This document shows positions 1-8,094 of a stretch of DNA of 64,000 nucleotides, one piece after another. Under the pieces are notes generated by a model that was given only the letters and a program-made list of their open reading frames with translations, searched no databases and was not told the DNA's origin. Both the position numbers and the translations under genes were made by a program. The stretch comes from Lachnospiraceae bacterium MD308 (GTDB lineage: Bacteria; Bacillota; Clostridia; Lachnospirales; Lachnospiraceae). Numbering within the stretch: the stretch's first letter is position 1; the number at the start of each line of letters is the position of its first letter. The stretch lies in NCBI GenBank assembly GCA_010206225.2, contig VIQU02000010.1, forward strand, positions 1-64,000. Direction: 5' to 3'.

Positions 1-273
1 ATGTCCTATGGAGAACTGATGGATGACCTATCATCAGCCTGGCGTAGAACAGATGCCCCGGAAGAACCGGCAACAGATGATGGATACTGGGTCCACACAC
101 TGCGGATTGTATTTGAGGAACTTGAGACCTTAGGTCTGTCAAAACCGATACCAAAGCCAGCACCCCAAAAACGTGGCCGTAAACCCAAGCCCAAAGATCC
201 GTCCGAGCAGAAGCCAAAGCGCCCACGTGGTCGCCCTAGAAAGAATTCATCCCAATCTGCCGATGCTCTATAG
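1..273 (+). CDS. C-terminal fragment of an unrecognised, AT-hook-like protein (cut by window edge)
   Basis: The reading frame is open from base 1, so the ATG there may be internal and the gene probably starts outside the window. The visible 90 residues end in a Lys/Arg/Pro-rich tail with two AT-hook-like cores (KRGRKPK near residue 58 and KRPRGRPRK near 73), which suggests contact with DNA. GC content is clearly higher than in the AT-rich genes that follow. Its stop codon lies in the loop of a 12-bp hairpin (251-287), and its 3' end overlaps the opposing gene by 38 bp. Such tails occur at the end of some transposases, so this may be the edge of an insertion element, but I do not recognise the family. 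Confidence 0.45.
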   Translation: MSYGELMDDLSSAWRRTDAPEEPATDDGYWVHTLRIVFEELETLGLSKPIPKPAPQKRGRKPKPKDPSEQKPKRPRGRPRKNSSQSADAL

Positions 274-1288
274 TCCGGCAGATTGGGAAAGTATTAATAC
301 ATTGAATAATCTTTTCAACTTTTTTATTTATTTCATTTAATCTTTTTCTTTTTTCATCATCACTTCTTTCAACCCCAGATTTTCCCATTATATATTCTGC
401 ACACGATACCATAAATCCTAGGCAAACCGGATCGCTCCTAAATAAATCTTGCCCAGATGAAAATTGCTTACCATCTATCGTTTCACTTGCATCTGCCATG
501 GCAAAATCTAATTTGCATAAATTCCTAAAAGAATTAACAAACATCTCAAAATTTGTAACATCATCTACTGCTTCCATCATATCAAATCGTTGAAATTCAT
601 CAGCTAATTCATCATTTACATCAACATTAACTTTTCGAGTATTAAATCCTAAATACATTTCTATAAGAGAAGACTTTTTAAACATTCCCGCTTTTCTACG
701 CTTAATTTCATCTATCGTCAATATATTCAATTGAATATCAAGAAAAGGATCTATATCTTTAATTTGTTCAGAAATTTTATTACTTATCCCATCAAAAATC
801 ACTTCTAACTGTCTCCGTGTATTCCAAGGTACTTGTCCTGTATTTAAAACTAACATCCTATATAATAATTTAATGCTTGCATCAGAACACCAAAATTCAA
901 CCCTAATTTCACGTTTCCTATTTTCATCATAGTTTTCAAAATAAATACTGCTTCTTTGCATTCCATCAATAATAGAGACTTCTTTTTCATTTATATTCTT
1001 TAAAATCTCATGAAAAGTTTCTTTTTTCATTATTTTCATATCGCTAGTTGAACATAATATTCCCAAAACAACTTGTGGAAATATAGCTTCTCTTTTAAAA
1101 TCATCTGTCATGCGCTTTCTAATTTTAGCTGCCGTAGAAGAACGTTTAATTACACTTCTTTGCCCATCTATGTTTCCGCTATTATTGTATGCATAAAATG
1201 CAAGCTTTTTATATTCTTCTAAATCCATGACAGTTAAAACGGATTTGCATTCACTCCTGCTATCAATCATTACATCTAAAACTTTCAT
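236..1288 (-). CDS. DGQHR / DUF262-like (ParB-fold) protein, possible defence component
   Basis: A 350-residue protein. Residues 105-112 read SIIDGMQR, the signature found in DGQHR-domain (DndB-like) and DUF262 (ParB/Srx-fold) proteins. It is followed by a LLYRMLVLNTGQ segment near 140-153 that fits the same fold. Members of these families act in phosphorothioation, restriction or other anti-invader systems, but no specific reaction can be assigned. It lies 52 bp downstream of the AlbA_2 gene on the same strand and probably shares its transcript. Base composition is very AT-rich compared with the mobilization genes, so the pair looks like separately acquired cargo. The last roughly 15 residues are encoded inside the hairpin and higher-GC DNA shared with the opposing ORF, so the original C-terminus may have been replaced by an insertion. 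Confidence 0.5.
   Translation of the reverse strand: MKVLDVMIDSRSECKSVLTVMDLEEYKKLAFYAYNNSGNIDGQRSVIKRSSTAAKIRKRMTDDFKREAIFPQVVLGILCSTSDMKIMKKETFHEILKNINEKEVSIIDGMQRSSIYFENYDENRKREIRVEFWCSDASIKLLYRMLVLNTGQVPWNTRRQLEVIFDGISNKISEQIKDIDPFLDIQLNILTIDEIKRRKAGMFKKSSLIEMYLGFNTRKVNVDVNDELADEFQRFDMMEAVDDVTNFEMFVNSFRNLCKLDFAMADASETIDGKQFSSGQDLFRSDPVCLGFMVSCAEYIMGKSGVERSDDEKRKRLNEINKKVEKIIQCINTFPICRTIEHRQIGMNSF
251..287. repeat. Perfect 12-bp inverted repeat between convergent genes
   Basis: CCCAATCTGCCG (251-262) pairs perfectly with CGGCAGATTGGG (276-287). The stop codon of the rightward fragment sits in the loop. No strong T-run follows on either side, so it may be a weak terminator or the terminal structure of an inserted element rather than a classical terminator. 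Confidence 0.5.
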
Positions 1289-1340
1289 ATTCTGATCTCC
1301 TTTATTCTATTTTTATCTTTTTGCAACAGATTTTATTTGT

Positions 1341-3014
1341 TTATTCTTGCACTAAATACCACTTCGCAAACCGATTTTTACCTTTTATCGCAATAATTTT
1401 CTCATTTTTTAATATTTGCAGTAGATTTGATACTTTTTTCGATTTCTGATTTTCGCTTAAAACCTCCGGTAATGCCTTGTCTAATACATCCATCAATTCA
1501 TGCTTACTTGCTTCACCCATAGATTCTAAAGCTTTTACTATTAACTGTTTGCAAATATCATCATCTAATCCTTTGTTCCGTATATAGTCCGCTTTTTGTC
1601 CAACAATATCTGCTACTTTAAAAGACACAAATAGATTTGGATACCTTCCCTCTATCAATCCTTGCCTTTTTAAAATCCTAAAATTTTCTTTAGATATTGT
1701 CTCTTTCTTTTGGACCTTATCTAACAGAAATACGGTTTGTATGTCTAAATCGCCATTTGAATATAAAAGCTGTGTGTAATTTTTATCTATGATTTTTCCA
1801 AATACAGTCACCTTAACCCTGTTGAGTGTTTCTAAATCATACGTCGGTAACGGAAAACACTTATCTCTTTGAATTTGATACATCATGGGTATTCCCATAG
1901 AATTAGTATCAATCATATACAAGTTTACCATTGCATTGCACAAAAAAACATTTCGATAATAAGGCGGTTTATATCCTGGCTCCAACGCTTGTTCAATAGT
2001 TTCCGGGATAAATCCTCCTTCATTTATAAAAACAAGTTTATCCTCAAACTCTTCAATATTGATTTTTCCACGTAAACGGTAATCTTGATGAGCGATGCAA
2101 TTGTTTATAATCTCCTTTATTAATTCTGGTTCATACTGTTCAACTTCATCCGGAAATAAGGTTTGCTGCCCGGCAATGTAGCGATACTTTACATTTCTAA
2201 TTCGAGAATATACTTCATCTACTGCCAAAAGTAGAGGCATGTCAAAATGCTCATATGTTTTCACTGTATTGTCTGCATTGTACAGAGTCCATGTTAATCT
2301 TGGAATAAAACCGTCAAAAAAATAACTGGATTCACTTTTCCCCAAAAGAAGCAATGCTGTCCTGGTAATTTCTCCTTTAATTGTTATTCCCGCTTTATTT
2401 AACACTTCAATGTCTGATAACTTTTTTAAAATCTCCTGCGCTTTCTTACGATCCTTTTGACGTTTTGAAAAAAGTTCACGTGCTCGTTTAATCGCTTCTT
2501 CATCCAAATCTTCTATAGATGCTTCTTTTACAATCTCCTTTGACCAATCCGCTCCTATCTGACTTCTGATTAAATCAACCTTATTCATAGGCAAAGGCGA
2601 TACAGATTCATGTTCTCTTGCATACGCCGCTCCTTGCCATGTCGTTGGTATTCCCCGTATTGCTGGAGGGATCTGAAATACAATAATACGACATTTATTC
2701 ATAGTTAGTTCATAGATTTCCATGAATGTCAGTCGTTCATTTGTTCCATTCACTATTTCCTTCTTTAAGTTATGCAATCCTCCTTGTTTCCGAAATTCCG
2801 TTCCAACAATCTCTTTCTCATCAGATATTCCAAAGACCAACCATGCTTCTTGCAATCCTCGCAAATTAGCTTCATTACTCAAAGCAGAAAAATACTTTCC
2901 AATATCATTGAAAGAATAATTGCTCCGTGCTTCTTTAAATTCAATTACTTCGTTTTCAAAAGTAACCACTAAGTTTAAGATTTTCTCTTTTAGCTGATTG
3001 TCTGCATAAATCAT
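1341..3014 (-). CDS. AlbA_2 (Schlafen-like) ATP-binding protein
   Basis: The N-terminus has the AlbA_2 / Schlafen_AlbA_2 pattern: the acidic EFKEA motif near residue 27 and AWLVFGISDE near 60-68. The middle carries a GHKL-type ATPase-like segment (ELIKEIINNCIAHQDYR, then FINEGGFIP). The C-terminus looks like a winged helix. Proteins of this architecture are annotated as putative transcriptional regulators or RecG-related, and several belong to defence islands. A GTG start 9 bp further out (3023) is possible, but AGGCGGTG sits 5 to 8 nt before the ATG at 3014, which favours this start (557 aa). Iterons just upstream suggest autoregulation. The DGQHR-like gene follows on the same strand. Confidence 0.7.
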   Translation of the reverse strand: MIYADNQLKEKILNLVVTFENEVIEFKEARSNYSFNDIGKYFSALSNEANLRGLQEAWLVFGISDEKEIVGTEFRKQGGLHNLKKEIVNGTNERLTFMEIYELTMNKCRIIVFQIPPAIRGIPTTWQGAAYAREHESVSPLPMNKVDLIRSQIGADWSKEIVKEASIEDLDEEAIKRARELFSKRQKDRKKAQEILKKLSDIEVLNKAGITIKGEITRTALLLLGKSESSYFFDGFIPRLTWTLYNADNTVKTYEHFDMPLLLAVDEVYSRIRNVKYRYIAGQQTLFPDEVEQYEPELIKEIINNCIAHQDYRLRGKINIEEFEDKLVFINEGGFIPETIEQALEPGYKPPYYRNVFLCNAMVNLYMIDTNSMGIPMMYQIQRDKCFPLPTYDLETLNRVKVTVFGKIIDKNYTQLLYSNGDLDIQTVFLLDKVQKKETISKENFRILKRQGLIEGRYPNLFVSFKVADIVGQKADYIRNKGLDDDICKQLIVKALESMGEASKHELMDVLDKALPEVLSENQKSKKVSNLLQILKNEKIIAIKGKNRFAKWYLVQE

Positions 3015-3037
3015 AGTATTCACCGCCTTTTACTATT

Positions 3038-3091
3038 CTATGACTAAATTCTATGACTAATCTATGACTTTCTAGAACTAATCTATGACTA
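3038..3091. promoter_or_regulatory. Helically phased CTATGACTA iterons upstream of the AlbA_2 gene
   Basis: Copies of CTATGACTA start at 3038, 3051 and 3083. Variants start at 3062 (CTATGACTT) and 3072 (CTAGAACTA). Start-to-start distances are 13, 11, 10 and 11 bp, about one helical turn, so a protein could bind all copies on one DNA face. They lie 24 to 77 bp upstream of the AlbA_2 start codon, where an operator is expected. The binding protein is not known; the AlbA_2 protein itself is a candidate. Confidence 0.65.
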
Positions 3092-3129
3092 TTTTATACC
3101 AGATCAAATCATTATACAACACTCCATAC

Positions 3130-3163
3130 AAAATTAATGGAGCCTTTCAACATGAAAGACTCC
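3130..3163 (-). terminator. Rho-independent terminator after the small mobile-element ORF
   Basis: On the minus strand GGAGTCTTTCA (3163-3153) pairs with TGAAAGGCTCC (3149-3139) around a 3-nt loop, with one G-U pair, and is followed by ATTAATTTT. The stop codon of the small ORF lies in the stem. It separates the rep/mob operon from the AlbA_2 pair. Confidence 0.7.
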
Positions 3164-3326
3164 GATTCTCTTCACCTTGTATCTCCATTTTTTCTGCGGT
3201 TTCTTGTAACACCTGATCAATTTTAACCTGATTGACTTCAATAAATATTTTTGCTATGTAATTAGCGGTTTCCACCGCTGAATTTGGATTATGAAAACGA
3301 AAATGAAGCTTTGTTTTTTTAGCGAT
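3147..3326 (-). CDS. Small conserved-looking ORF (59 codons) lacking a standard start codon
   Basis: The frame reads (start)-AKKTKLHFRFHNPN, continues through an amphipathic segment (IAKIFIEVNQVKIDQVLQE) and ends in TGA. A strong ribosome site (AGGAGGTGG) precedes it with normal spacing, but the codon at the expected start is ATC. In this frame no ATG, GTG or TTG lies between the upstream stop and the conserved N-terminus. Either ATC is used as a rare start or an ATG was lost and the gene is silent. Similar short LHFRxHNPN proteins occur in clostridial mobile elements as far as I recall, but I cannot name the family. It follows the dnaC-like gene and precedes a terminator. Confidence 0.5.
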   Translation of the reverse strand: MAKKTKLHFRFHNPNSAVETANYIAKIFIEVNQVKIDQVLQETAEKMEIQGEENRSLSC

Positions 3327-3463
3327 AGCGAAACCACCTCCTGCTTACTAGCTTGTCTCTTTCTCCATAACTATGAAAATTTTACCTAAAATAGTCCAAT
3401 ACTTTTCATTCATTTTTCAACATATAATTTGGCGTAAATTGATATTACCTATCTACCTATCTA

Positions 3464-4300
3464 CTATTTCAACATTTCTTTCAGATATTCCATGTTCTTT
3501 TGTGCCTGCTCCTTACGGAAATTTATCCCGGAACAGCAGACTGGCGTACACATGGCAAGCACTCTGTCATAAATTCTCTGATGCGCCCTGTCTGCCGGAT
3601 TCTGCAATTCCGATAACGTCAGGTTCGTAGTGACAATCAATGGCCTGCAGCTCCTGTAACGGCTGTCTATCACGTTGTAGACCTGTTCTAAGCCGTATTC
3701 CGTTCCCCTCTCCATCCCAAAATCATCCAGTATCAGGAGGGGGAAGCTGCATAAACGCTCTATATAAGCATTCCTTCCATTTAATGTGCCTGTCAGGTCG
3801 TTTAGAATAGCAGCGAAGTTCGTCATCCGTACCGGGATTTCCCGCTCCATCAGCGCATTTGCGATACATCCGGCAAGGTAGGTCTTTCCTGTACCCACAT
3901 TCCCCCAAAGGAGATACCCCCGGCTCTCTTCCCGCATTTCCTCCCAATGCTCCACATAGATGTGTGCAAATCTCATCTGTGGATTTCTCCCGTTGTCATT
4001 GTCAAATGTCCATCTCTTCATGCTGCCGTCTGTGAATCCGCTGTCCTTCAGCCGTTCCACCGTAGCTTCATGCTCCCTCTGCCGTTCTTCCGATTCCCGC
4101 TTTTCCCGTTCCTTTCTCCGGCATTCACATTCGGATGGGTGGCGGTCACGCCCGAAAAGCGTCTTTCCTTCCGGGAAATAGGCTTCTTTCGGCGTATGGC
4201 AGGCTCCACAGTATAAAAGCCCGTCCTCCCCTGTGTAATCGCCGTTTTCCGGCTCTGCATCCATCGGAACCATCGTTCCCCTGGTATCGTCTAAAATCAT
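3464..4300 (-). CDS. DnaC/IstB-like AAA+ ATPase (helicase loader type)
   Basis: A 278-residue protein with a Walker A motif GNVGTGKT (133-140) and Walker B LLILDDFG (188-195), matching the DnaC/IstB helper family. The N-terminal part has a cysteine cluster (C31, C34, C58, C60) that may bind zinc, as in DnaC-type loaders of mobile elements. The probable role is loading the replicative helicase at the element's replication origin, together with the RepA_N protein encoded just upstream. Start ATG overlaps the repA stop by 4 bp, so the two are translationally coupled. It is the last large gene of the rep/mob operon. Confidence 0.85.
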   Translation of the reverse strand: MILDDTRGTMVPMDAEPENGDYTGEDGLLYCGACHTPKEAYFPEGKTLFGRDRHPSECECRRKEREKRESEERQREHEATVERLKDSGFTDGSMKRWTFDNDNGRNPQMRFAHIYVEHWEEMREESRGYLLWGNVGTGKTYLAGCIANALMEREIPVRMTNFAAILNDLTGTLNGRNAYIERLCSFPLLILDDFGMERGTEYGLEQVYNVIDSRYRSCRPLIVTTNLTLSELQNPADRAHQRIYDRVLAMCTPVCCSGINFRKEQAQKNMEYLKEMLK

Positions 4301-5118
4301 AGGCTCTCACCCTCCTTATATTCGTAATCGGGGATGCCCTGTGCGGAGTTTCCCTTCCTGTCATTGTCCGCCCATATCCGTATGGCGGCGGCATAGTTGT
4401 GGTAACTCTTCCCGGTTGCGGCAAGGTAACGGCTCATTTCCTCTATAAACCTTTGCAGCCTGCCGGGGTATTCACTCTCCAGTTCCGATAATTCTTCTTC
4501 GGAGAGGAAAATATTATTGTATCTGCCGCAGACAGTGCGTCCCCCATTCACTCCCTTTGTTTGGTTCTCTATTGTTTTGTTTATATTATAGTTGTTAGAG
4601 GCCAGTTTTCCGGCCGTCATAAGTCCGGTTTTCTGGCTGTCAGTAGTCTGATTTTCCGGACTTATGAGGTACGGATTTTCGGCCTCCATAAGTCCGGAAA
4701 TCTGGACTACTGGCGGCAGCTTCACATACAGGCGGTTTGCTGTGGAGAATCCCTGCCGCCTCCGTTCCAGAAGACCTGCCCGGTCTAATTCGTTCAACGC
4801 TTCTTTTATGGTTGACGGGCTTTTATCCAATGCATCCGCTATCGCCGTTACCGGGAATATAATATATGTCCTTCCGGATTCATCCTGCCATCCGTTCTTC
4901 TGCGATAGAGTAGTGCGGTCTAAGAGCAGTGCATACAAAAGCTTTGCTGTCTGTGTGATATCCATTTTCAGCAGGAACCGGGGGTAGGGGAGATAAGGCG
5001 GTAAATGTGTATCTGCCCAGACATATCCGGTTTCCTGCCCCTCTGTTTCCACTCTATTTTTATTTTCCTGTGGTTCTCCCTGCTTTCTGAACTTCCTCCC
5101 GGAACAATTATCTGTCAT
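4297..5118 (-). CDS. RepA_N-type replication initiator
   Basis: A 273-residue protein. Residues 40-150 have the RepA_N winged-helix pattern (FLLKMDITQTAKLLYALLLDR, then DKSPSTIKEALNELDRAGLLERRR as the recognition region). The C-terminal third is predicted helical and more variable, as is usual for this family. It would initiate replication of the element after excision or transfer. An SD-like AAAGG precedes the ATG at 5118. It overlaps the upstream 173-aa ORF by 11 bp and the downstream dnaC-like gene by 4 bp, so these form one operon. Confidence 0.8.
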   Translation of the reverse strand: MTDNCSGRKFRKQGEPQENKNRVETEGQETGYVWADTHLPPYLPYPRFLLKMDITQTAKLLYALLLDRTTLSQKNGWQDESGRTYIIFPVTAIADALDKSPSTIKEALNELDRAGLLERRRQGFSTANRLYVKLPPVVQISGLMEAENPYLISPENQTTDSQKTGLMTAGKLASNNYNINKTIENQTKGVNGGRTVCGRYNNIFLSEEELSELESEYPGRLQRFIEEMSRYLAATGKSYHNYAAAIRIWADNDRKGNSAQGIPDYEYKEGESL

Positions 5119-5629
5119 GTTCAGCCTTTTTATCGGGATACAGCTTTCCGGCGGCTACTGCGGCATGGTTCCTGATTTTCATCTCCCCTCGCTTTTCACT
5201 GGCTCTTGCAATGTTATATCCTGCGTCAGAGAGGAAGAGACGGTATCTCTCCCCTTTAAACCCGACAGGGCTGTCATTGTTCAGCACATCAAAGACGATC
5301 ATGTGCCGGGTATCTTTCTGGAAGCGTTCGATCCCCGACAAGTCATGCCCCTGCAGGACGGGCTGTTTTACCCGCTCCTTGGCTTCGGCAAGCCGCCGCA
5401 GGACGGAACGTTCACTCTTTTCTATGTGATGCGCTTTATTGTCTGCTATAAAACGGCTGCATTCCGGCTCCGGCAACTTCCCCAGCTTTTCTGCGGCGTT
5501 CCTTATGATTATGTAGGTCAGTTCATCCCCGATAGCGGATAATGCTTCTTTCATAGCCTTAACCGTATCTTCTTTTGTCGTGCATGCATACTTGTAAATC
5601 ATCTCAAGTTCACTCTTGGTAAATTGCAT
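5108..5629 (-). CDS. Mobile-element protein of unknown function
   Basis: A 173-residue, highly charged, mostly helical protein lying between relaxase and repA. Starting at 5647 would put the Shine-Dalgarno (AAAGGAGGAAC) inside the coding region, so the ATG at 5629 (MQFTKSEL) is the better start. No catalytic motif or membrane segment is visible. Its position, 11 bp overlap with repA and 21 bp gap from the relaxase gene suggest an accessory role in replication or transfer. I do not recognise the family. Confidence 0.7.
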   Translation of the reverse strand: MQFTKSELEMIYKYACTTKEDTVKAMKEALSAIGDELTYIIIRNAAEKLGKLPEPECSRFIADNKAHHIEKSERSVLRRLAEAKERVKQPVLQGHDLSGIERFQKDTRHMIVFDVLNNDSPVGFKGERYRLFLSDAGYNIARASEKRGEMKIRNHAAVAAGKLYPDKKAEHDR

Positions 5630-5650
5630 AGTTCCTCCTTTTTTCATTCT

Positions 5651-7267
5651 CTATCGCTCTTGTTCCTGCCGTCTCTGCGGCTTATATTCCTGTCTCAGCA
5701 TTGCGTCCAGGTTGGTTTTCACCCGGCGAAGTTCCGCTGTTTTTGTTTTCCGCTCCAGGTATTCGCTATAAATGGCATTTTTCCGGAAAACCAGGGATTG
5801 GTTCTCTGCCTTGATTTTTGCCAGGTCAGGGAACTTCGTCATTCCCCGCTCCTGAAAATACCGTCCTGCCGCCGCAAATAAAGCAAGGTCTGCCCGGTTC
5901 TCTTCCTCGTAGCGTTCCCGCTTTCTCGCCTTTTTCAGCCCGTCATATGACGGCTTGGTCTTGCGGTAGACGGATGCCTGACGTATCAGCTCTTTATTGT
6001 CGGCAATCTTCTTTTCCATAGATTTTATTTCCTTTGAAAGCGCCCTCTGCCTGTCAGACGATTCCTGTATGGCATGGTCTACATCTTCCGGGCAGGAGAA
6101 GCCGCATTCTTCAAGATAAATCATCGTCTGCGACATCTGCTGGAGATTGAAACCTTTCGCCCACCATTCATATCCTTTGCCCTTGTCTTCGCCCATTTTT
6201 GCCGGGATATCAACCATGCGCTGTATACTGTCCTGATTCGGTGCGGTTCCAGACGTTTTCCGGCGCTTTAAGCGTTCTATTACGCTCTCCCTGTGGTTTT
6301 GTCCGGCCTGCTCCTTTTTGGCGGCTCTGGAAGCATTTTCGGCAAGGACAGAAAGTACCGCTGCCTTATCGTAATCCGTTCCCAGCTTCCGGGCAGTGAC
6401 CGGCTTAGTCCTGTCCGGGGTAAGGTAGCTTAATCTCCCCCGGCTTTCCCTGACTTCAATCCCGTAATCCTGCATGAGCCTTGCTGAAAAATCCTCAAAG
6501 GATGCTGCCGCCGAAAGCGCTGAACGTATTGACTGACGCAGTAATTCTTTCTCCGTCTCGAACTTAGGCTGTCTTGGCGTAACCCCGTCTGCAATCATTT
6601 TTTTATTCAGGATGTCTTTCTCTGCCTGTCCACGTTTCTTTGCCCAATACTCACGCTCGGTAACCTTCTCCCTGCCGCCGTTCAGCAGGTCAATCTGATG
6701 TAATCCCTCACGCTGGCACATCTCCATGACTTCACTCCGGAAATACCGCATAGCAGAAGCGGTACAGCGATGCTTTGCGCCTTCCTGTGTGTCGCATGGC
6801 CTGTCCATGTAGGCTTTCCGCTCCACTGCATGGATGCGCAGGGAATTGATGACGATGTGTACATGGATGTTGCCGGAATGGTTATGTCCGTCCGGGTGGG
6901 TGCAGACAAGGGCCTGATGTCCGGGGAAATGTTTCTTACAATACTCCATCCCCAATTTCTGTGCTTTCTCTACGGTCAGACCGTTGTCGTCGGCATCCCT
7001 GGGATCAAAACTGATAATGTAGTGATGGCTCTTTATGTCCTGCCGCTGGCTGTTCTTTTTATACTGCATATTCGCCTGCAGGCAGGAGATTGCAAAATCT
7101 TCCTCCCCGCAATTCACAGTCTCAATCTTGTAACCTTTACGGGGAACCATCCGTCCGGCTTCATCCTTTACTGGCTTCATGTTAAATTCGTCATGCTCAA
7201 AGGTCAGGTATTGTTCGGCTGCTCCGTAATCGGCATTCTTAGAGCTGATATGTTTTATCGTTGCCAT
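5651..7267 (-). CDS. Relaxase / mobilization nuclease (MobA, MOBP-like)
   Basis: A 538-residue relaxase. The N-terminus (MATIKHISSK...Y14, Y20) has candidate nicking tyrosines. Residues 124-141 carry the histidine triad of motif III (HPDGHNHSGNIHVHIVIN) that binds the metal. The C-terminal half is a long charged, coiled-coil-rich tail. It would nick the element at oriT and lead the strand into the recipient using another element's conjugation machinery, since no type IV secretion genes are visible here. It overlaps mobC by 29 bp, as is common for mobC-mobA pairs. Confidence 0.9.
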   Translation of the reverse strand: MATIKHISSKNADYGAAEQYLTFEHDEFNMKPVKDEAGRMVPRKGYKIETVNCGEEDFAISCLQANMQYKKNSQRQDIKSHHYIISFDPRDADDNGLTVEKAQKLGMEYCKKHFPGHQALVCTHPDGHNHSGNIHVHIVINSLRIHAVERKAYMDRPCDTQEGAKHRCTASAMRYFRSEVMEMCQREGLHQIDLLNGGREKVTEREYWAKKRGQAEKDILNKKMIADGVTPRQPKFETEKELLRQSIRSALSAAASFEDFSARLMQDYGIEVRESRGRLSYLTPDRTKPVTARKLGTDYDKAAVLSVLAENASRAAKKEQAGQNHRESVIERLKRRKTSGTAPNQDSIQRMVDIPAKMGEDKGKGYEWWAKGFNLQQMSQTMIYLEECGFSCPEDVDHAIQESSDRQRALSKEIKSMEKKIADNKELIRQASVYRKTKPSYDGLKKARKRERYEEENRADLALFAAAGRYFQERGMTKFPDLAKIKAENQSLVFRKNAIYSEYLERKTKTAELRRVKTNLDAMLRQEYKPQRRQEQER

Positions 7268-7637
7268 AGGCTTCCCCGATGACTTTCAGCACTTCAAATT
7301 TCAAAGCGGCAAGGTCAACGGCGCATCCTTCCAGTTCTGCGGCAAGTTCCCGGTAAGGGAAGCCGTATTCATTTAGGTGTCTGGCAATCTGGTTTAAGTT
7401 GCTGCCAATCTTCCCGTACTGCGCCACCAGATTTGAAACTGCGGTCAGCATTTCCTCATTGTTTGCCGTTACCCTGATGGTCGTGGATACCTTGCCGGAA
7501 AAGATTGCCTGCCTAAGATACTCGGACTGGCTTATGGAAAGCGTCCTGCATTTTTCCTCAAAGTCCTGCCGTTCTTCTTTGGTCAGCCTTGTCTTGACAA
7601 TGCATCCCCGGTGGGGTGTGTTGTACATTTTTTTCAT
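7239..7637 (-). CDS. MobC-like relaxosome accessory protein
   Basis: A small protein with a ribbon-helix-helix-like N-terminus (KTRLTKEERQDFEEKC, then SISQSEYLRQAIF) and the family hallmark GKIGSNLNQIARHLNEYG in its C-terminal half. MobC proteins bind oriT and help the relaxase open the strands. The start is uncertain: a GTG at 7652 overlaps the AAAGGAG ribosome site, while the ATG at 7637 is 14 nt away from it. I list the ATG. The presumed oriT lies immediately upstream. Confidence 0.82.
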   Translation of the reverse strand: MKKMYNTPHRGCIVKTRLTKEERQDFEEKCRTLSISQSEYLRQAIFSGKVSTTIRVTANNEEMLTAVSNLVAQYGKIGSNLNQIARHLNEYGFPYRELAAELEGCAVDLAALKFEVLKVIGEAYGNDKTYQL

Positions 7638-7682
7638 AGCTATCGTTGTCACTCCTTTCCAAAATTTTCTTTCCTAAAATTT

Positions 7683-7802
7683 CTCCTTTCACTAATAGCA
7701 GACTGGCGGGGCCAAAATGTAAGTAGTCAGAGAAAATTTTTTTATTTTTTCAAAAACCTCCTTTCACTAATAGCAGGCTGGTGGTACCAAAATACAAACA
7801 GT
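7683..7802. repeat. Pair of 45-bp direct repeats upstream of mobC
   Basis: Two similar 45-bp blocks lie at 7683-7727 and 7758-7802 (offset 75 bp). Both start CTCCTTTCACTAATAGCAG, then share CTGG and CCAAAAT with a few substitutions. On the minus strand each ends in a GTGAAAGGAG stretch. Placement just upstream of mobC fits binding sites of a relaxosome protein or a duplicated promoter/leader. Confidence 0.65.
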
Positions 7803-8036
7803 TTATAAAAAATTTATAATTACTTTTTATTTTGCTCTCGTAACCGGATGGGGATTTTATGCAGTGAAGGATTCAAAAATCTGTAGATTTTTTCATAAGC
7901 AGGGTTTGGGGAAGGCACTCCCCAACAAGTAGCTGTCCGGAGTGGAGGATGGCGCGGAAGCGGAATCTGGAACCTTGGACGATACTTGCTCTTACAAGTA
8001 CCGCATTGCAGTTACTCATAATTCTGCGAAAACTGA
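7803..8036. other. Non-coding mobilization region, candidate oriT
   Basis: No convincing gene is seen. It contains a short hairpin AAAAATCT-gt-AGATTTTT (7875-7892) and a second inverted repeat GTTTGGGGA / TCCCCAAC (7904-7926). Stem-loops next to a relaxase/mobC pair are typical of oriT. The nick site cannot be fixed by eye. Confidence 0.45.
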
Positions 8037-8076
8037 AAAGCGGCGAATCCTTTCTGTATCAAGGATTCGCCGCTTT
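8037..8076 (-). terminator. Strong hairpin terminator after the 134-aa gene
   Basis: AAAGCGGCGAATCCTT (8037-8052) pairs perfectly with AAGGATTCGCCGCTTT (8061-8076) around an 8-nt loop. It lies 19 bp beyond the stop codon of the leftward gene at 8095, followed on that strand by CTTTTCAG. It would insulate the mob region from that gene. Confidence 0.8.
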
Positions 8077-8094
8077 CATGTGGCAAAGATGACA

